Assembly: GCA_016191085.1 (NCBI GenBank)
Contig: JACPPJ010000038.1
Location: forward strand, 1 to 64,000
Source: Acidobacteriota bacterium
GTDB lineage: Bacteria > Acidobacteriota > Terriglobia > 2-12-FULL-54-10
Direction of reading: 5' to 3'
DNA length: 64,000 nucleotides
Shown: one piece after another, positions 26,910-35,529 of the stretch
Position numbering within the stretch: the stretch's first letter is position 1
Layout: each line of letters begins with the position of its first letter
The notes under the pieces: model-generated
The model's input: the letters and a program-made list of their open reading frames with translations, nothing else
What the model was told of the DNA's origin: nothing
Databases searched by the model: none
Program-made: the position numbers and the translations under genes

Positions 26910-27878
26910 TCATGCGGCAATGACTAGGGGAGGAGAGTGCAGGTAGGTGGCCGCGGCTCGCATGGAATCGATCTGCCGGTAAACACGACTTACTTGCTCG
27001 GCGGTCAATTCAATGGCTTGGGCTACCTCTTCGGGCGCGACACCGTGATCTCTCCCGTAGAGGCATAGGTCCATTTTGAGCAGGGGCAATGAGAAGTAGA
27101 ACTCTTCCTGCGACTGCTCCATCGAGTAAGTATCCGTCGTGGGCGGCCGTAGCTGGATCTCTTCAGGAATGCGGAGAAAGGAAGCGAGTTGGTAGACCTG
27201 AGTTTTATAGAGGTGCGCAATCGGCTTCAGGTCCGCCGCGCCGTCTCCGTTTTTGACGAAAAACCCGAGGTCGTATTCCAGCCGGTTTGGCGTTCCCGCG
27301 CAGGCGAAATTAAGCCTGTCAGCGTGGTAATACTCGACCATCTTGCGCACGCGCTGTTTGCAGTTCGTTGCCGCCACGATCTGCCGGTAAGCGTCGGCGG
27401 TGAGGCGTGCCCTGGTTTCCGTCCCTTCCGGGGACTTGACTACAACGGAAAAGATGGCGTACTGGGTTCGTTCCTGGACGCCTGGGAGAACAATTTTGCA
27501 CGAGTACTGGCGTGTATATTCCGGAACTACCAAACGTATGGCCTCATCACGGCGCCCGTAGCATCCAATCGCTTCCAGCGTGGACGTTATGTCCTCAAAG
27601 ACGGTTTGGATTCCAAGAAAATCCGCGACCACGCGGCCGAGCCGCGCGCTCTCGGGGGAAGAGTCAGCCTCCGGCATAAATATACCTAGCACGCGCTCTG
27701 GCCCCAGGGCCCGGACGCACAGCGCGGCAACTACACTGCTGTCGATTCCTCCGGAGATACCCAGTACGACGCCTTTACGCCGGAGTTGACGCAATTGTTC
27801 TTGAATGGCCGATGAAATCCGGTCTGCTTCTGCGGCGGCGTCAAGCTGGAGCACGTCGGGCGAAAATGCGGTAATCAT
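26910..27878 (-). CDS. NadE-like ammonia-dependent synthetase, probable amidating enzyme of the operon
   Basis: A 322-residue ATP pyrophosphatase-fold protein. The PP-loop SGGIDSS is at 42-48, and GTPNRLEYDLGFFVKNGDG with LYKTQV matches NAD synthetase motifs. The canonical C-terminal substrate region differs: it reads PPTTDTYSMEQSQEEFYF instead of the usual PSADL-GQ-DE pattern. There is no glutaminase domain. NAD synthetases adenylate a carboxylate and amidate it with ammonia. The position as last gene of a ligase-carrier-amidotransferase operon suggests it amidates a different acid, though genuine NAD synthesis is possible. ATG at 27878 overlaps the ligase stop in ATGA and is preceded by GGAGG. 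Confidence 0.8.
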   Translation of the reverse strand: MITAFSPDVLQLDAAAEADRISSAIQEQLRQLRRKGVVLGISGGIDSSVVAALCVRALGPERVLGIFMPEADSSPESARLGRVVADFLGIQTVFEDITSTLEAIGCYGRRDEAIRLVVPEYTRQYSCKIVLPGVQERTQYAIFSVVVKSPEGTETRARLTADAYRQIVAATNCKQRVRKMVEYYHADRLNFACAGTPNRLEYDLGFFVKNGDGAADLKPIAHLYKTQVYQLASFLRIPEEIQLRPPTTDTYSMEQSQEEFYFSLPLLKMDLCLYGRDHGVAPEEVAQAIELTAEQVSRVYRQIDSMRAAATYLHSPPLVIAA

Positions 27879-29428
27879 GACGCCTCCGGCAATGTGCATA
27901 ATTCGCGCTTGGCGATCTTGCCAGTCGAGGTTTTCGGCATTTGATCGCGGAACTCGACAGACCCAGGCAACATAAAATCTTCGAGGTGCTGCGAGCAGTG
28001 ACGCAGTACATCCTCTTCCGCCAGCCTGACACCCTGCTGGGGTACGATGAACGCTTTGATGGCGCTTCCGAGGATTTGATCGGGAATTCCTACCACCGCC
28101 GCCTCAGCTACGCCGGGCAGGGAATACAGCACGTCTTCTATCTCTCGGGGGCTGACCTTCTGACCGCGGCTCTTGATGATGTCGTCCCTCCGCCCAACCC
28201 AATAGAGATATCCCTCCTCATCGCTACGGAAGAGATCACCGGAATACAGAACTCTCTCCCAAGGAAAGAGGCCCGGCTTCAGGACCTTGTCCGTCTCTTC
28301 AGGCATGTTCCAGTAACCCTTCATCACGTTGGAGCCGCGAATGACCAGCTCTCCAACCACGCCCGGACCGACGCGATCGCCGTGCTCGTCCACAATGTAA
28401 ACTTCCTCATTCGGCATACCCTTGCCAACAGAAGTGGGACGAATGTCGATCTGGTCAGGCGGCAGGTAAGACACTCGCTTGCATTCGGTGAGCCCGTACA
28501 TGGAATAGATTTTCGCCCGCGGAAATAATTTACGCAGTTTCAAAATGTGATCGAGCGGAAGCGCGGCTCCGGTATTTGTAATGTACCTGACGCTCGAAAG
28601 GTCCCATTTGGCTAGTTCCATTTGCAGAAGCATCGCCGAAATGGTCGGTACGATCGGCAGTCCAGTCACTTTCTCGCGAGCAATCCGATCCAGCACCGCA
28701 GCCGGATATGTGAACGTTCGCTCCAGAATCACCGTGGCCCCCAGCTTCAATGCCATCAGCACCTGGTACAGTCCATAATCGAACGAAAGAGGCAGAACAT
28801 TCAAAATGATGTCATCTGCCGTGTTCTCGAGATACGTTGTGATGGATGTGGCCGCTGAAACCATGTTCAAATGCGTAAGCATCACGCCTTTGGGCCCTCC
28901 AGTCGATCCCGAAGTGTAAACCAGAGCCGCCAAATCCATGTCAATGCCGCCGCTCGCCGGCGGAGCGGACAACGTGTCGTCTCGAAGAACTTCGCTGAGG
29001 TAAGACACTCGCCCTTCGCGTTGCGGCATGGAATTACCAGCGGCAATGTCGAGGAACACGCAGGCAAGCGAATCGCGCCACGGGTAGCTCTTGATGCCGC
29101 CGAAGATGGAGTCGTGGGTGATCAAGGCGCGAGCCCCCGAGTTTTGCAGGATGTATGCCAGCTTGTCTGGCTTGGTGGTGGGATTAACCGGGACAAAAAC
29201 TGCTCCCGCCTTGAGCGTGCCAAAAATCGAGACGACCGCCTCGGCTGAATTTTGAAGGCAAATAACGACTCGGTCCCAGCGGGAAATCCCCTCTCCAGTC
29301 AGCGCATTCGCCAGACGGTTCGCCTGCTGATTAATCTCGGCGTATGTGAGCCTGCGGCCGCCTGCAACCAAAGCTGTTTTATCTGGATAGTGGCGAGAGC
29401 TGGTTTCGAGAAACTCCTGTAGCTGCAA
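27875..29428 (-). CDS. AMP-forming acyl ligase (acyl-ACP/CoA synthetase type)
   Basis: A 517-residue ANL-superfamily enzyme. The P-loop is YTSGSTGGPKGVMLTH, the A5 motif YGLTECKRVSYLPP, the A7/A8 region YSGDLFRSDEEGYLYWVGR with KSRGQKVSPREIE, and the catalytic lysine lies in TSTGKIAKRE. It activates a carboxylic acid as acyl-AMP and most likely loads it on the carrier protein encoded just upstream. The A5 region resembles ligases associated with exosortase and exopolysaccharide clusters, as I recall that family (TIGR03098). TTG start with GGAGGAG a few bases upstream. It overlaps the carrier gene by 50 bases and the NadE-like gene by 4. The substrate is unknown. Confidence 0.87.
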   Translation of the reverse strand: MQLQEFLETSSRHYPDKTALVAGGRRLTYAEINQQANRLANALTGEGISRWDRVVICLQNSAEAVVSIFGTLKAGAVFVPVNPTTKPDKLAYILQNSGARALITHDSIFGGIKSYPWRDSLACVFLDIAAGNSMPQREGRVSYLSEVLRDDTLSAPPASGGIDMDLAALVYTSGSTGGPKGVMLTHLNMVSAATSITTYLENTADDIILNVLPLSFDYGLYQVLMALKLGATVILERTFTYPAAVLDRIAREKVTGLPIVPTISAMLLQMELAKWDLSSVRYITNTGAALPLDHILKLRKLFPRAKIYSMYGLTECKRVSYLPPDQIDIRPTSVGKGMPNEEVYIVDEHGDRVGPGVVGELVIRGSNVMKGYWNMPEETDKVLKPGLFPWERVLYSGDLFRSDEEGYLYWVGRRDDIIKSRGQKVSPREIEDVLYSLPGVAEAAVVGIPDQILGSAIKAFIVPQQGVRLAEEDVLRHCSQHLEDFMLPGSVEFRDQMPKTSTGKIAKRELCTLPEAS

Positions 29429-29687
29429 ATTTCTCCTCCGTTACTTTCCAGGAGATCTTTCTGTTCACATACGCCACGATCTGAGCGATGGAGTCGAGAT
29501 TTTCCGGGATCAGCTCATGGTCTTCAACCTTGATCCGATACTTCTCTTCGAGAAACGCCACCAGTTCCAGGACGCCGGTTGAATCGATCAGCCCCTTCTC
29601 CAGAAACGAGTCCTCGTCACGAAATTGGTTATCGTCGACGCCGAACAGAAAGTTGTTGATGATGAATTGTCGCAATTCCTGCCTCAA
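29379..29687 (-). CDS. acyl carrier protein
   Basis: A 102-residue carrier protein with the phosphopantetheine attachment serine at Ser36 in LIDSTGVLELV. The three-helix core covers about residues 1-80. The last 20 residues (from about KVTEEKF) extend past a normal ACP and overlap the start of the ligase gene. TTG start overlaps the stop of the amidotransferase gene, so translation is coupled. DSTG in place of the DSL of fatty-acid ACP is usual for dedicated carriers of aminoacyl or hydroxyacyl groups next to ANL ligases. It probably holds the activated acid while neighbouring enzymes act on it. Confidence 0.85.
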   Translation of the reverse strand: MRQELRQFIINNFLFGVDDNQFRDEDSFLEKGLIDSTGVLELVAFLEEKYRIKVEDHELIPENLDSIAQIVAYVNRKISWKVTEEKFAATGVSRNQLSPLSR

Positions 29688-31624
29688 TGCGCCACCCCCA
29701 ATCGGTCCACAAATTGATCTGCTATGAGTTGAGTTGACACGATACCAGTGAGTGCCATGTTGTCTTTGATGCCGATGGCCCTGCCTTCACGGAATTTGTT
29801 TACGAGCGCACAAACCGCGGCGGAATCGAAAAGGCCAGTTCTGCGGATGTGCTCCGGGGACAGTGCTGCCTCGACGTAATCGAGGCCGCGGGCGCCGCGA
29901 AAGAAACTTTTTCCCTCAGGAGCGCGGTACGGCTGCTTAGGACGCTCGGTTACGCAATCCGGAACGAGCCGTTTAGCGCAGCGCTTCAGGATGTATTTTT
30001 CGTTCAGCGCTTTCATCTTCAGCCGTGGCGGAATCGAAGCTGCCAGTTGTACCACACGATGATCCAAGAACGGGAATCGCCCTTCAATGGAATGCGCCAT
30101 CGCCATCCGGTCTCCTTGCGAAGAGAGAATGTAGCCCGGCAACAGGAACATTGTTTCCAGGTACTGTGCCTGGCAGAAAGTATGCCACTGCGAATAGGAC
30201 TGCGGTAAACATGCTTGCAGCTCCGCGTACGCGTTCTGCGACCGGAGTTCTCGTTTAACGTCAGCGGAGAAGAAATGTTTCAGCTTGGCGGTCAGCTCCC
30301 ATCTGGGCAGATGCGAGAAGAACGGGCTGGAAAGATCCTCCTGCCGCACCCGAAAGAATGCCTTCAAATATTCCGGAGATTGTATTTGCAGATTGGGCAG
30401 ATACGGATAGAGCTTCTTTAACAGCAGCGGCCGCCTCCTGGAGTCTAGCCGTGCGCCCCAGAAGCGCCGGATTTTCGCTTCCTTGAAGATGTCATAGCCG
30501 CCCAGCATTTCGTCGGCTCCTTCTCCTGTCAGCACTACCTTGAACCCGTTTTCCCGTACCAGGCGCGACAGCATAAACAGCGGGGAGGGAGCCGTGCGAA
30601 GGATGGGCTTCTCAGTCTGCCAAACTACCTGGGGAAAGATATCCCCGATGTCGTCGTACGTGCAGCGCACTTCCTGCCGTTCAACCCTCAGGAATGCGCT
30701 TACTTGTCTTTGGAATGCGCTTTCGTCGAACTCGGGGTCATCGAATATAACGGAGAAAGTCCTTAGTGGAATGTCTGTAAATTGCCTGACTAGCGCCGTG
30801 ATGATGCTCGAATCGAGTCCGCCGCTGAGGTAAGCCCCCACGGGCACGTCCGCGCGAAGCCTGATGCGTGTAGCATCCGTCAGCAGTTCCAAGAGCGAAT
30901 CGGCAAGCCGCTGCTCGCCGGCCGAATCGTAGTCCAGGTCCTGAGCGGGTGCATACTCCAACTGCCAATGACGCTTGGTTTTGATTTTGCCATCCTGAAC
31001 CGTCAGCGAGTGTCCTGGAGCAAGCTCAGAAATGTTCTTAAAGATCGTGCGGGGAGGTACGGTAAACCAGAACGTAAAGATCTGGTCCAGACCCGCGAGG
31101 TCGAATTCGCGCTGTACTCCCGGGAACGCCAGTAGAGCCTTGACCTCGGAAGCGAACACGAAAGTATGATCGGCTGTGGTAAAGAACAGGGGCCTGACGC
31201 CCAAGCGATCCCGCGAGAGAAATAATTTTCGTCGAACCCGGTCCCATATCGCGAAGGACCATTGCCCGTTAAAGTCGTTGACACAATCCTCGCCTTTTTC
31301 CTGGTACAGATGCAGGATTACCTCTGTGTCTGATCGAGTTCTGAATTGATGTCCCTTCCGGACCAGTTGTTCTCGCAGCTCGATGTAGTTGAATATTTCC
31401 CCGTTAAATGTGACCGACAGCGTGCCATCCGCGCTTTGCATGGGCTGGCGTCCGCCGGAAATATCAATGATGCTCAGGCGGGCATGAGCTAACCCGACGT
31501 TGCCGTCCAGATACACCCCGCAGTCATCCGGACCGCGGTGTTTCAGCGTGCTGATGACTCGCGACAGAAGGGCACGATCAGCCGCAGCGCCATCAAAGTG
31601 CATTGCGCCAGCTATTCCGCACAT
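29684..31624 (-). CDS. asnB: asparagine synthetase-like glutamine amidotransferase
   Basis: A 646-residue two-domain enzyme. I chose ATG 31624 because the nucleophilic Cys must be residue 2 (MCGIAG). A start at 31654 would bury it. The class II glutaminase domain (2-210) contains RHRGPDD, LAHARLSIID and FNGEIFNY. The synthetase domain has the PP-loop LSGGLDSS at 266-273 and later GEGADEMLGGYD. It makes amides from carboxylates with glutamine-derived ammonia. In this operon it is more likely to amidate a carrier-bound or free biosynthetic intermediate than to supply asparagine, as exosortase-linked homologues are thought to do. Fully intact. Confidence 0.88.
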   Translation of the reverse strand: MCGIAGAMHFDGAAADRALLSRVISTLKHRGPDDCGVYLDGNVGLAHARLSIIDISGGRQPMQSADGTLSVTFNGEIFNYIELREQLVRKGHQFRTRSDTEVILHLYQEKGEDCVNDFNGQWSFAIWDRVRRKLFLSRDRLGVRPLFFTTADHTFVFASEVKALLAFPGVQREFDLAGLDQIFTFWFTVPPRTIFKNISELAPGHSLTVQDGKIKTKRHWQLEYAPAQDLDYDSAGEQRLADSLLELLTDATRIRLRADVPVGAYLSGGLDSSIITALVRQFTDIPLRTFSVIFDDPEFDESAFQRQVSAFLRVERQEVRCTYDDIGDIFPQVVWQTEKPILRTAPSPLFMLSRLVRENGFKVVLTGEGADEMLGGYDIFKEAKIRRFWGARLDSRRRPLLLKKLYPYLPNLQIQSPEYLKAFFRVRQEDLSSPFFSHLPRWELTAKLKHFFSADVKRELRSQNAYAELQACLPQSYSQWHTFCQAQYLETMFLLPGYILSSQGDRMAMAHSIEGRFPFLDHRVVQLAASIPPRLKMKALNEKYILKRCAKRLVPDCVTERPKQPYRAPEGKSFFRGARGLDYVEAALSPEHIRRTGLFDSAAVCALVNKFREGRAIGIKDNMALTGIVSTQLIADQFVDRLGVAH

Positions 31625-31675
31625 GCAGAAACGCTCCCGTGAACTACAACTCACATGGATCGGGCTACGTGTCCA

Positions 31676-32794
31676 TCAATCCCGAAAATCGCAAAACCGC
31701 ATCCACCACTCGCCTTCCAGTCTACTCAGAAAGGCGTCGCCGCGGTCAATCGCGTTCAGGATTTGTTTGTTTCTGGAATGGACCAACACTCCGCAGGACC
31801 AATGAAAGAAGCAATGGCTTCTAGCCAACTCCAGGGCAAATTTCGGCTCCAATTGACCCGACACGGCGATGGCGCCTTCACGCCAAGCGTCCTCGTACAG
31901 ATGCGTCAAAACCTTGGGTATGGAGGAAGCAGTGCCTCCAAATTGCAGCACCTGGCCGATACCGCGCGGTTTCACGTAATACAGATACCAACCGCGGATT
32001 TCTCCATTGTCGTCGCGAATCACTGCTTTTCGGAGCTGCCCATGCTTTGTCTGTTCGGCAGCTTTCTCCAGCAACCACGTCAACGACTCCAAGTTGTAGT
32101 CGGGCCGCAACGCCGGGCTCCCCGCAAAACGGCGCAAGGAGCAGAGAATGACTTCGTTTGTGGGGGACTCCGTATCACACGCCACGGGCGGCAGCCAGTA
32201 GGGTCCTCGTTTCCACCTTTTAGCCGTGCGATCGATAGCCCAACATAACGGCCGGGCCAAGGGGTCAAGTGCTGGCAGGAAGTTTCGCTCGTTGCATTTG
32301 GCCAACACGTATTCGCTTGGCCGCAGTACCCGGATCCATACCGGCGCGTAGAGCATCGCAAGTTGGCCTCCTGCAGCTTGCCAGACGCGTTGCGCTAACT
32401 CGTTGGCTCCGTCAGCAAATGTCAGGTCTTGAGGGCCTGAAAACAGTCGCCGAAGCATTTGAGCAGAAGCAAAGGCGGACTGTTTACTTTTGTCCACCAT
32501 AAATTGTGAAGCGACAGCCACACGAATCGGGTCATCCCTGAAGAACATGGGGCGAGGAAGTACGCCAACAAATCCAGAGATATCACCGCTGCTGTCTTCA
32601 TGAACCAGCGATGGCAAATCTGCTGAGTACCATGGATTCAGGAAAAAGGTCTCCTCGAACAGCCCGCTCAGTGGTGCGAGTCCCGCGGAGCACTTCTGAA
32701 AAGCTTTCACCCACAGGGATTGCACGGCAGGGATGTCAGTTCTTGAGAATTCGCGGATCTTTCCCGTTCCGCTTTTTTTGACTTCGACCAACAT
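31676..32794 (-). CDS. GNAT-like acyltransferase, first gene of the carrier-protein operon
   Basis: A 372-residue protein resembling tandem GNAT-fold enzymes. The first half begins KIREFSRTDIPAVQSLW, a classic N-terminal GNAT strand-helix, with SGFVGVLPRPMFFRDDPIRV as the central strands. The second half has LRKAVIRDDNGEIRGWYLYY, again GNAT-like. The acetyl-CoA loop (R/QxxGxG/A) is not clear in either half, so it may bind a carrier-bound acyl group instead. It ends 51 bases before the amidotransferase start on the same strand. Its role is inferred as moving the carrier-bound group to an acceptor. The fold call is moderate and the substrate is unknown. Confidence 0.6.
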   Translation of the reverse strand: MLVEVKKSGTGKIREFSRTDIPAVQSLWVKAFQKCSAGLAPLSGLFEETFFLNPWYSADLPSLVHEDSSGDISGFVGVLPRPMFFRDDPIRVAVASQFMVDKSKQSAFASAQMLRRLFSGPQDLTFADGANELAQRVWQAAGGQLAMLYAPVWIRVLRPSEYVLAKCNERNFLPALDPLARPLCWAIDRTAKRWKRGPYWLPPVACDTESPTNEVILCSLRRFAGSPALRPDYNLESLTWLLEKAAEQTKHGQLRKAVIRDDNGEIRGWYLYYVKPRGIGQVLQFGGTASSIPKVLTHLYEDAWREGAIAVSGQLEPKFALELARSHCFFHWSCGVLVHSRNKQILNAIDRGDAFLSRLEGEWWMRFCDFRD

Positions 32795-33364
32795 CGGTCC
32801 GGTTTTTCCCTCGGTGCGTGGTAGTACCTAGACGTTGCCCCTGCACTCTAGTGCAATTGTTCGACCGATTGGGAGAGGCGACAAGTCTCGCGATTCGAGA
32901 CGCTTACAAAGAGTATCCGGCAGCAAATGGAAGTTGTGTACAGTTTATAGGAATACTCATACACCGTTGCGACAGTAAAACAGAGGGGACCCGAAGGACT
33001 GTTCCAAAACATGTTCTGAGCTGTTTCGCAGGTTGCGTCGTGCTCTCCGTGCTAGAGGCCGGATCGCGCTATCGCCGAGATGGCTCCCAACGATCAGCGC
33101 ACAGGCCGCCATTTCCCATTTCTTCGTGCTAAACATGCTGCTTAATACTGCTGTGGGTGAAACCTACACCTTTGCGGAGTAAGAGGCTTGGCTGCAGCCA
33201 GCAGGCTTTCTCGCGTGAGGGCGTTCGACATCGGATCGCATTCTCGCCGCGCATCTTGGCTATCAAAACCAAGAGGACACAGGGGGCGGGAAGATCGCCC
33301 ATCCCTGTGACCTCCTGTGGTGAAAGTCCGAGCAGGGGCAGCCCCGCTCTCGCGTTTAGCCTCC
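32795..33364. other. 570-base region without a supported gene
   Basis: This lies upstream of the five-gene operon (its promoter must be here) and downstream of the stress-protein gene. I see no strong promoter boxes, hairpin or gene. A 59-codon frame on the minus strand (32957-33136) lacks a ribosome site and family resemblance. Confidence 0.5.
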
Positions 33365-33937
33365 CTAGAAATCGGTTCCGGTTCTCGGTAACGGCCGATC
33401 CGTTTTCGAATAATCGGCGCTGGCTTCGCCTGTGGAGGCGATGTCTTCCGCTCCGGTGTTCTCCAAGACGTTCTTTGCTTTCTTGGTCCAATCGGAGTTG
33501 TCGCAATGCACCGACAGGAGAATCCCGCCCTTTTTAATTCGTCCTTCGTATCGCTTGGCCTCGTATTCGGGAATACCGAAGCCGATCAGGGCGCCGGTGA
33601 ATGTCCCGATTGCGCCTCCGGCGCCTGCGCCTGCCAAAGCCCCCACAATGGGGCCTGCGGCGATGAACGGTCCAAGTCCGGGAATGGCGAGCGCGCCGAT
33701 ACCGGCGAGCCATCCCAGTGTGCCGCCCACTACACCACCGGATACCGCTCCTGCCGTCGCCCCCTCCGGTGCCTTGGTCGCCTTCACTGAGGCGAAGTCC
33801 TTGGTCCCGAGGTTTTCAGGAAGCAGCACCGATACATCGGTGTTCCGGAACCCTGCTGCTTCCAATGCGGAAATGGCGCGTTCCACTCCTTCACGAGTGT
33901 TATAGATCCCGAATACGGCCGTGTTCTTGCCTGCCAT
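33365..33937 (-). CDS. general-stress protein, YflT-like N-terminus with glycine-zipper core
   Basis: A 190-residue protein opening MAGKNTAVFGIYNTREGVER, the fold seen in heat-induced YflT-type proteins. A long Gly/Ala membrane-active segment follows (about 60-125: GVVGGTLGWLAGIGALAIPG, then GAIGTFTGALIGFGIPEYEA) and a C-terminal ferredoxin-like part with GGILLSVHCDN. Cyanobacterial 'low-temperature-induced' proteins have this layout. No catalytic residues are evident, so a structural stress role is inferred. A very strong AAGGAGG precedes the ATG. The C-terminal 25 residues are polar and probably disordered. Confidence 0.8.
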   Translation of the reverse strand: MAGKNTAVFGIYNTREGVERAISALEAAGFRNTDVSVLLPENLGTKDFASVKATKAPEGATAGAVSGGVVGGTLGWLAGIGALAIPGLGPFIAAGPIVGALAGAGAGGAIGTFTGALIGFGIPEYEAKRYEGRIKKGGILLSVHCDNSDWTKKAKNVLENTGAEDIASTGEASADYSKTDRPLPRTGTDF

Positions 33938-34006
33938 CTGCAGCCTCCTTTGTAGATCCGGTTATGTTGGTTGTGATTGGTTGGGAAAACTTGCTATGCC
34001 GCCAAG

Positions 34007-34415
34007 TCACTGATTCTTCGAATCACCCTCGGGTTCCACGGTAATCTCATTAGTGATCTTGCCCGCGCCGGCTACTTTCCCTGCTTTGGCCTCCACGGCT
34101 TTCCTTTCTTGTTCGGAGCGCACAGGACCTTTCAGCGTGACGGCACCATTCTGTACGATCACTTTCACGTTGTGTGCATACGTGGAGAGCGATTTGTCAT
34201 CTACGATCGCTTTCCTGATTTCTGCAGCCAGATCGCGATCGCCACGATTCTCCTTTTGCTGATCGGCGGTAGGCTGCGATTTGTCGCGATCGCGTATGTT
34301 CATCTCTGTGTTGTCTTGCCGCGGCATATCCTGCTGGGCTGCGAAGCCTGCGTTGCCGCCCAAGAATATCGGGGTGGCCAGCAAAAGCGCCATGGACTGT
34401 CGTCGATTGTTTCAT
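34007..34415 (-). pseudogene. exported BON-domain protein, apparent frameshift in the signal peptide
   Basis: The mature region (about 60 residues: DLAAEIRKAIVDDKSLSTYA, VKVIVQNGAVTLKGPVRSEQ) is a single BON domain, which binds phospholipid or envelope partners. It is preceded by a polar linker. The best ribosome site, AGGAGG, is followed at a suitable distance by ATG 34415 (MKQSTTVHGAF), but that frame diverges after seven codons. ATG 34393 is in frame with the BON domain and gives MALLLATPIFLGGNAGFAAQ, a signal peptide lacking its positive N-terminus and any ribosome site. One indel between 34393 and 34410 would join the two into a normal export signal. The protein may still be made poorly from 34393. 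Confidence 0.65.
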
Positions 34416-34651
34416 ATCTGTCAAACCTCCTGAGAACGCGCGTTTCGCACTGTCCTGCGGGTAAACTCGCCCAAGACAACACACTGTTCTTCCTTCACAG
34501 AAAATTAGATGTTCTGGCGCGGCAAGTTAGCATCGAGTAATAGTTACCGATTGGGATTAGCTCAGTTAGGTGCGGACAAATTGGTGTGATTTGGTCGTTT
34601 TGCCGGTTGGACAGAAGTCGCGCGCGCGATGTAGACTTTCCTGGAAGCACT

Positions 34652-35329
34652 ATGGGCATTTCACAAGAACACCTTGCGGCTCTCCCATTGTGGTACGTCG
34701 CGTTTCTGCTTTCCTTAACCTTCCACGAGGCGTCGCACGCACTGGTGGCCATGTGGGGCGGAGACCAGACGGCTTATCACTCCGGCCAGGTTACGCTGAA
34801 TCCGCTGCCGCACATGCGCCGGGAACTATTTGGCACCGTGCTAGTCCCTCTGATTAGCTTCTTCATTGGCGGCTACATGATTGGTTGGGGCAGTGCGCCG
34901 TACGATCCGCTGTGGGAGCAGCGGCATCCCCGCCGCGCCGCTGTGATGGCCTGCGCCGGCCCCGCCGCGAATTTTCTTCTTGCTTTCGTCGCTATTCTCG
35001 CAAAGCGGGTCTTCGGCAGAACCGGCATGGGCAGATCGGGCATGGTAGCGCTGGACGGATTCGCCGGGGCGGGCTCGGTAGAAGCGCTCTTCTTCTTTTT
35101 GAACATCCTGTTTATGTTGAATCTGCTGCTTGCGTGCTTCAACCTGATACCCGTAGCGCCGCTTGACGGACATACCGCCATTGGCGTGCTCTTGCCCGAA
35201 AAGCTGTTCTTGCGCTGGCTGGAGTTTGCCCGCTCTCCCATGCTGTCTCTCCTTGGCCTACTGATCGCTTGGCGGATGGTTGATTACATTTATTATCCGG
35301 TCCTGTCCTTTGTTACTCGACTGCTATAA
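34652..35329 (+). CDS. site-2-type membrane zinc protease (M50)
   Basis: A 225-residue polytopic protease. Zinc motif HEASH is at residues 25-29 in the first span, and the third ligand is probably D172 in PLDGH. Four to five spans are predicted. I chose ATG 34652 because of GGAAG upstream. The longer frame from 34586 adds a non-hydrophobic leader. Site-2 proteases cut membrane-embedded substrates such as anti-sigma factors. This is a compact form with no PDZ or CBS domain. There is no sigma/anti-sigma pair in the window, so the substrate is unknown. It stands alone between a BON gene and a sensor kinase. Confidence 0.87.
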   Translation: MGISQEHLAALPLWYVAFLLSLTFHEASHALVAMWGGDQTAYHSGQVTLNPLPHMRRELFGTVLVPLISFFIGGYMIGWGSAPYDPLWEQRHPRRAAVMACAGPAANFLLAFVAILAKRVFGRTGMGRSGMVALDGFAGAGSVEALFFFLNILFMLNLLLACFNLIPVAPLDGHTAIGVLLPEKLFLRWLEFARSPMLSLLGLLIAWRMVDYIYYPVLSFVTRLL

Positions 35330-35529
35330 ATCCCCGCTCCTTCTCTACCTCGCGGTTAATTGGCGTGACGGATGAGATACCCTTCTGTTACAGGTGTGAT
35401 CGGTGTCACATACAGCGTCATCCTGCACCCCTAAAATTTTTGACTTGGCCGTGATCTCCCGCACAACTTCCGTCGGCTACTCTTGAGAGAATCACAAAAA
35501 TGTTGAAGAGGTATAGATAGAGAAGAGGT

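Noticed and set aside
32957-33136. 59-codon minus-strand frame starting MFSTKKWEMAACALIVG
   Set aside because: No ribosome site, no membrane or domain pattern after the first 18 residues, and no recognised family.
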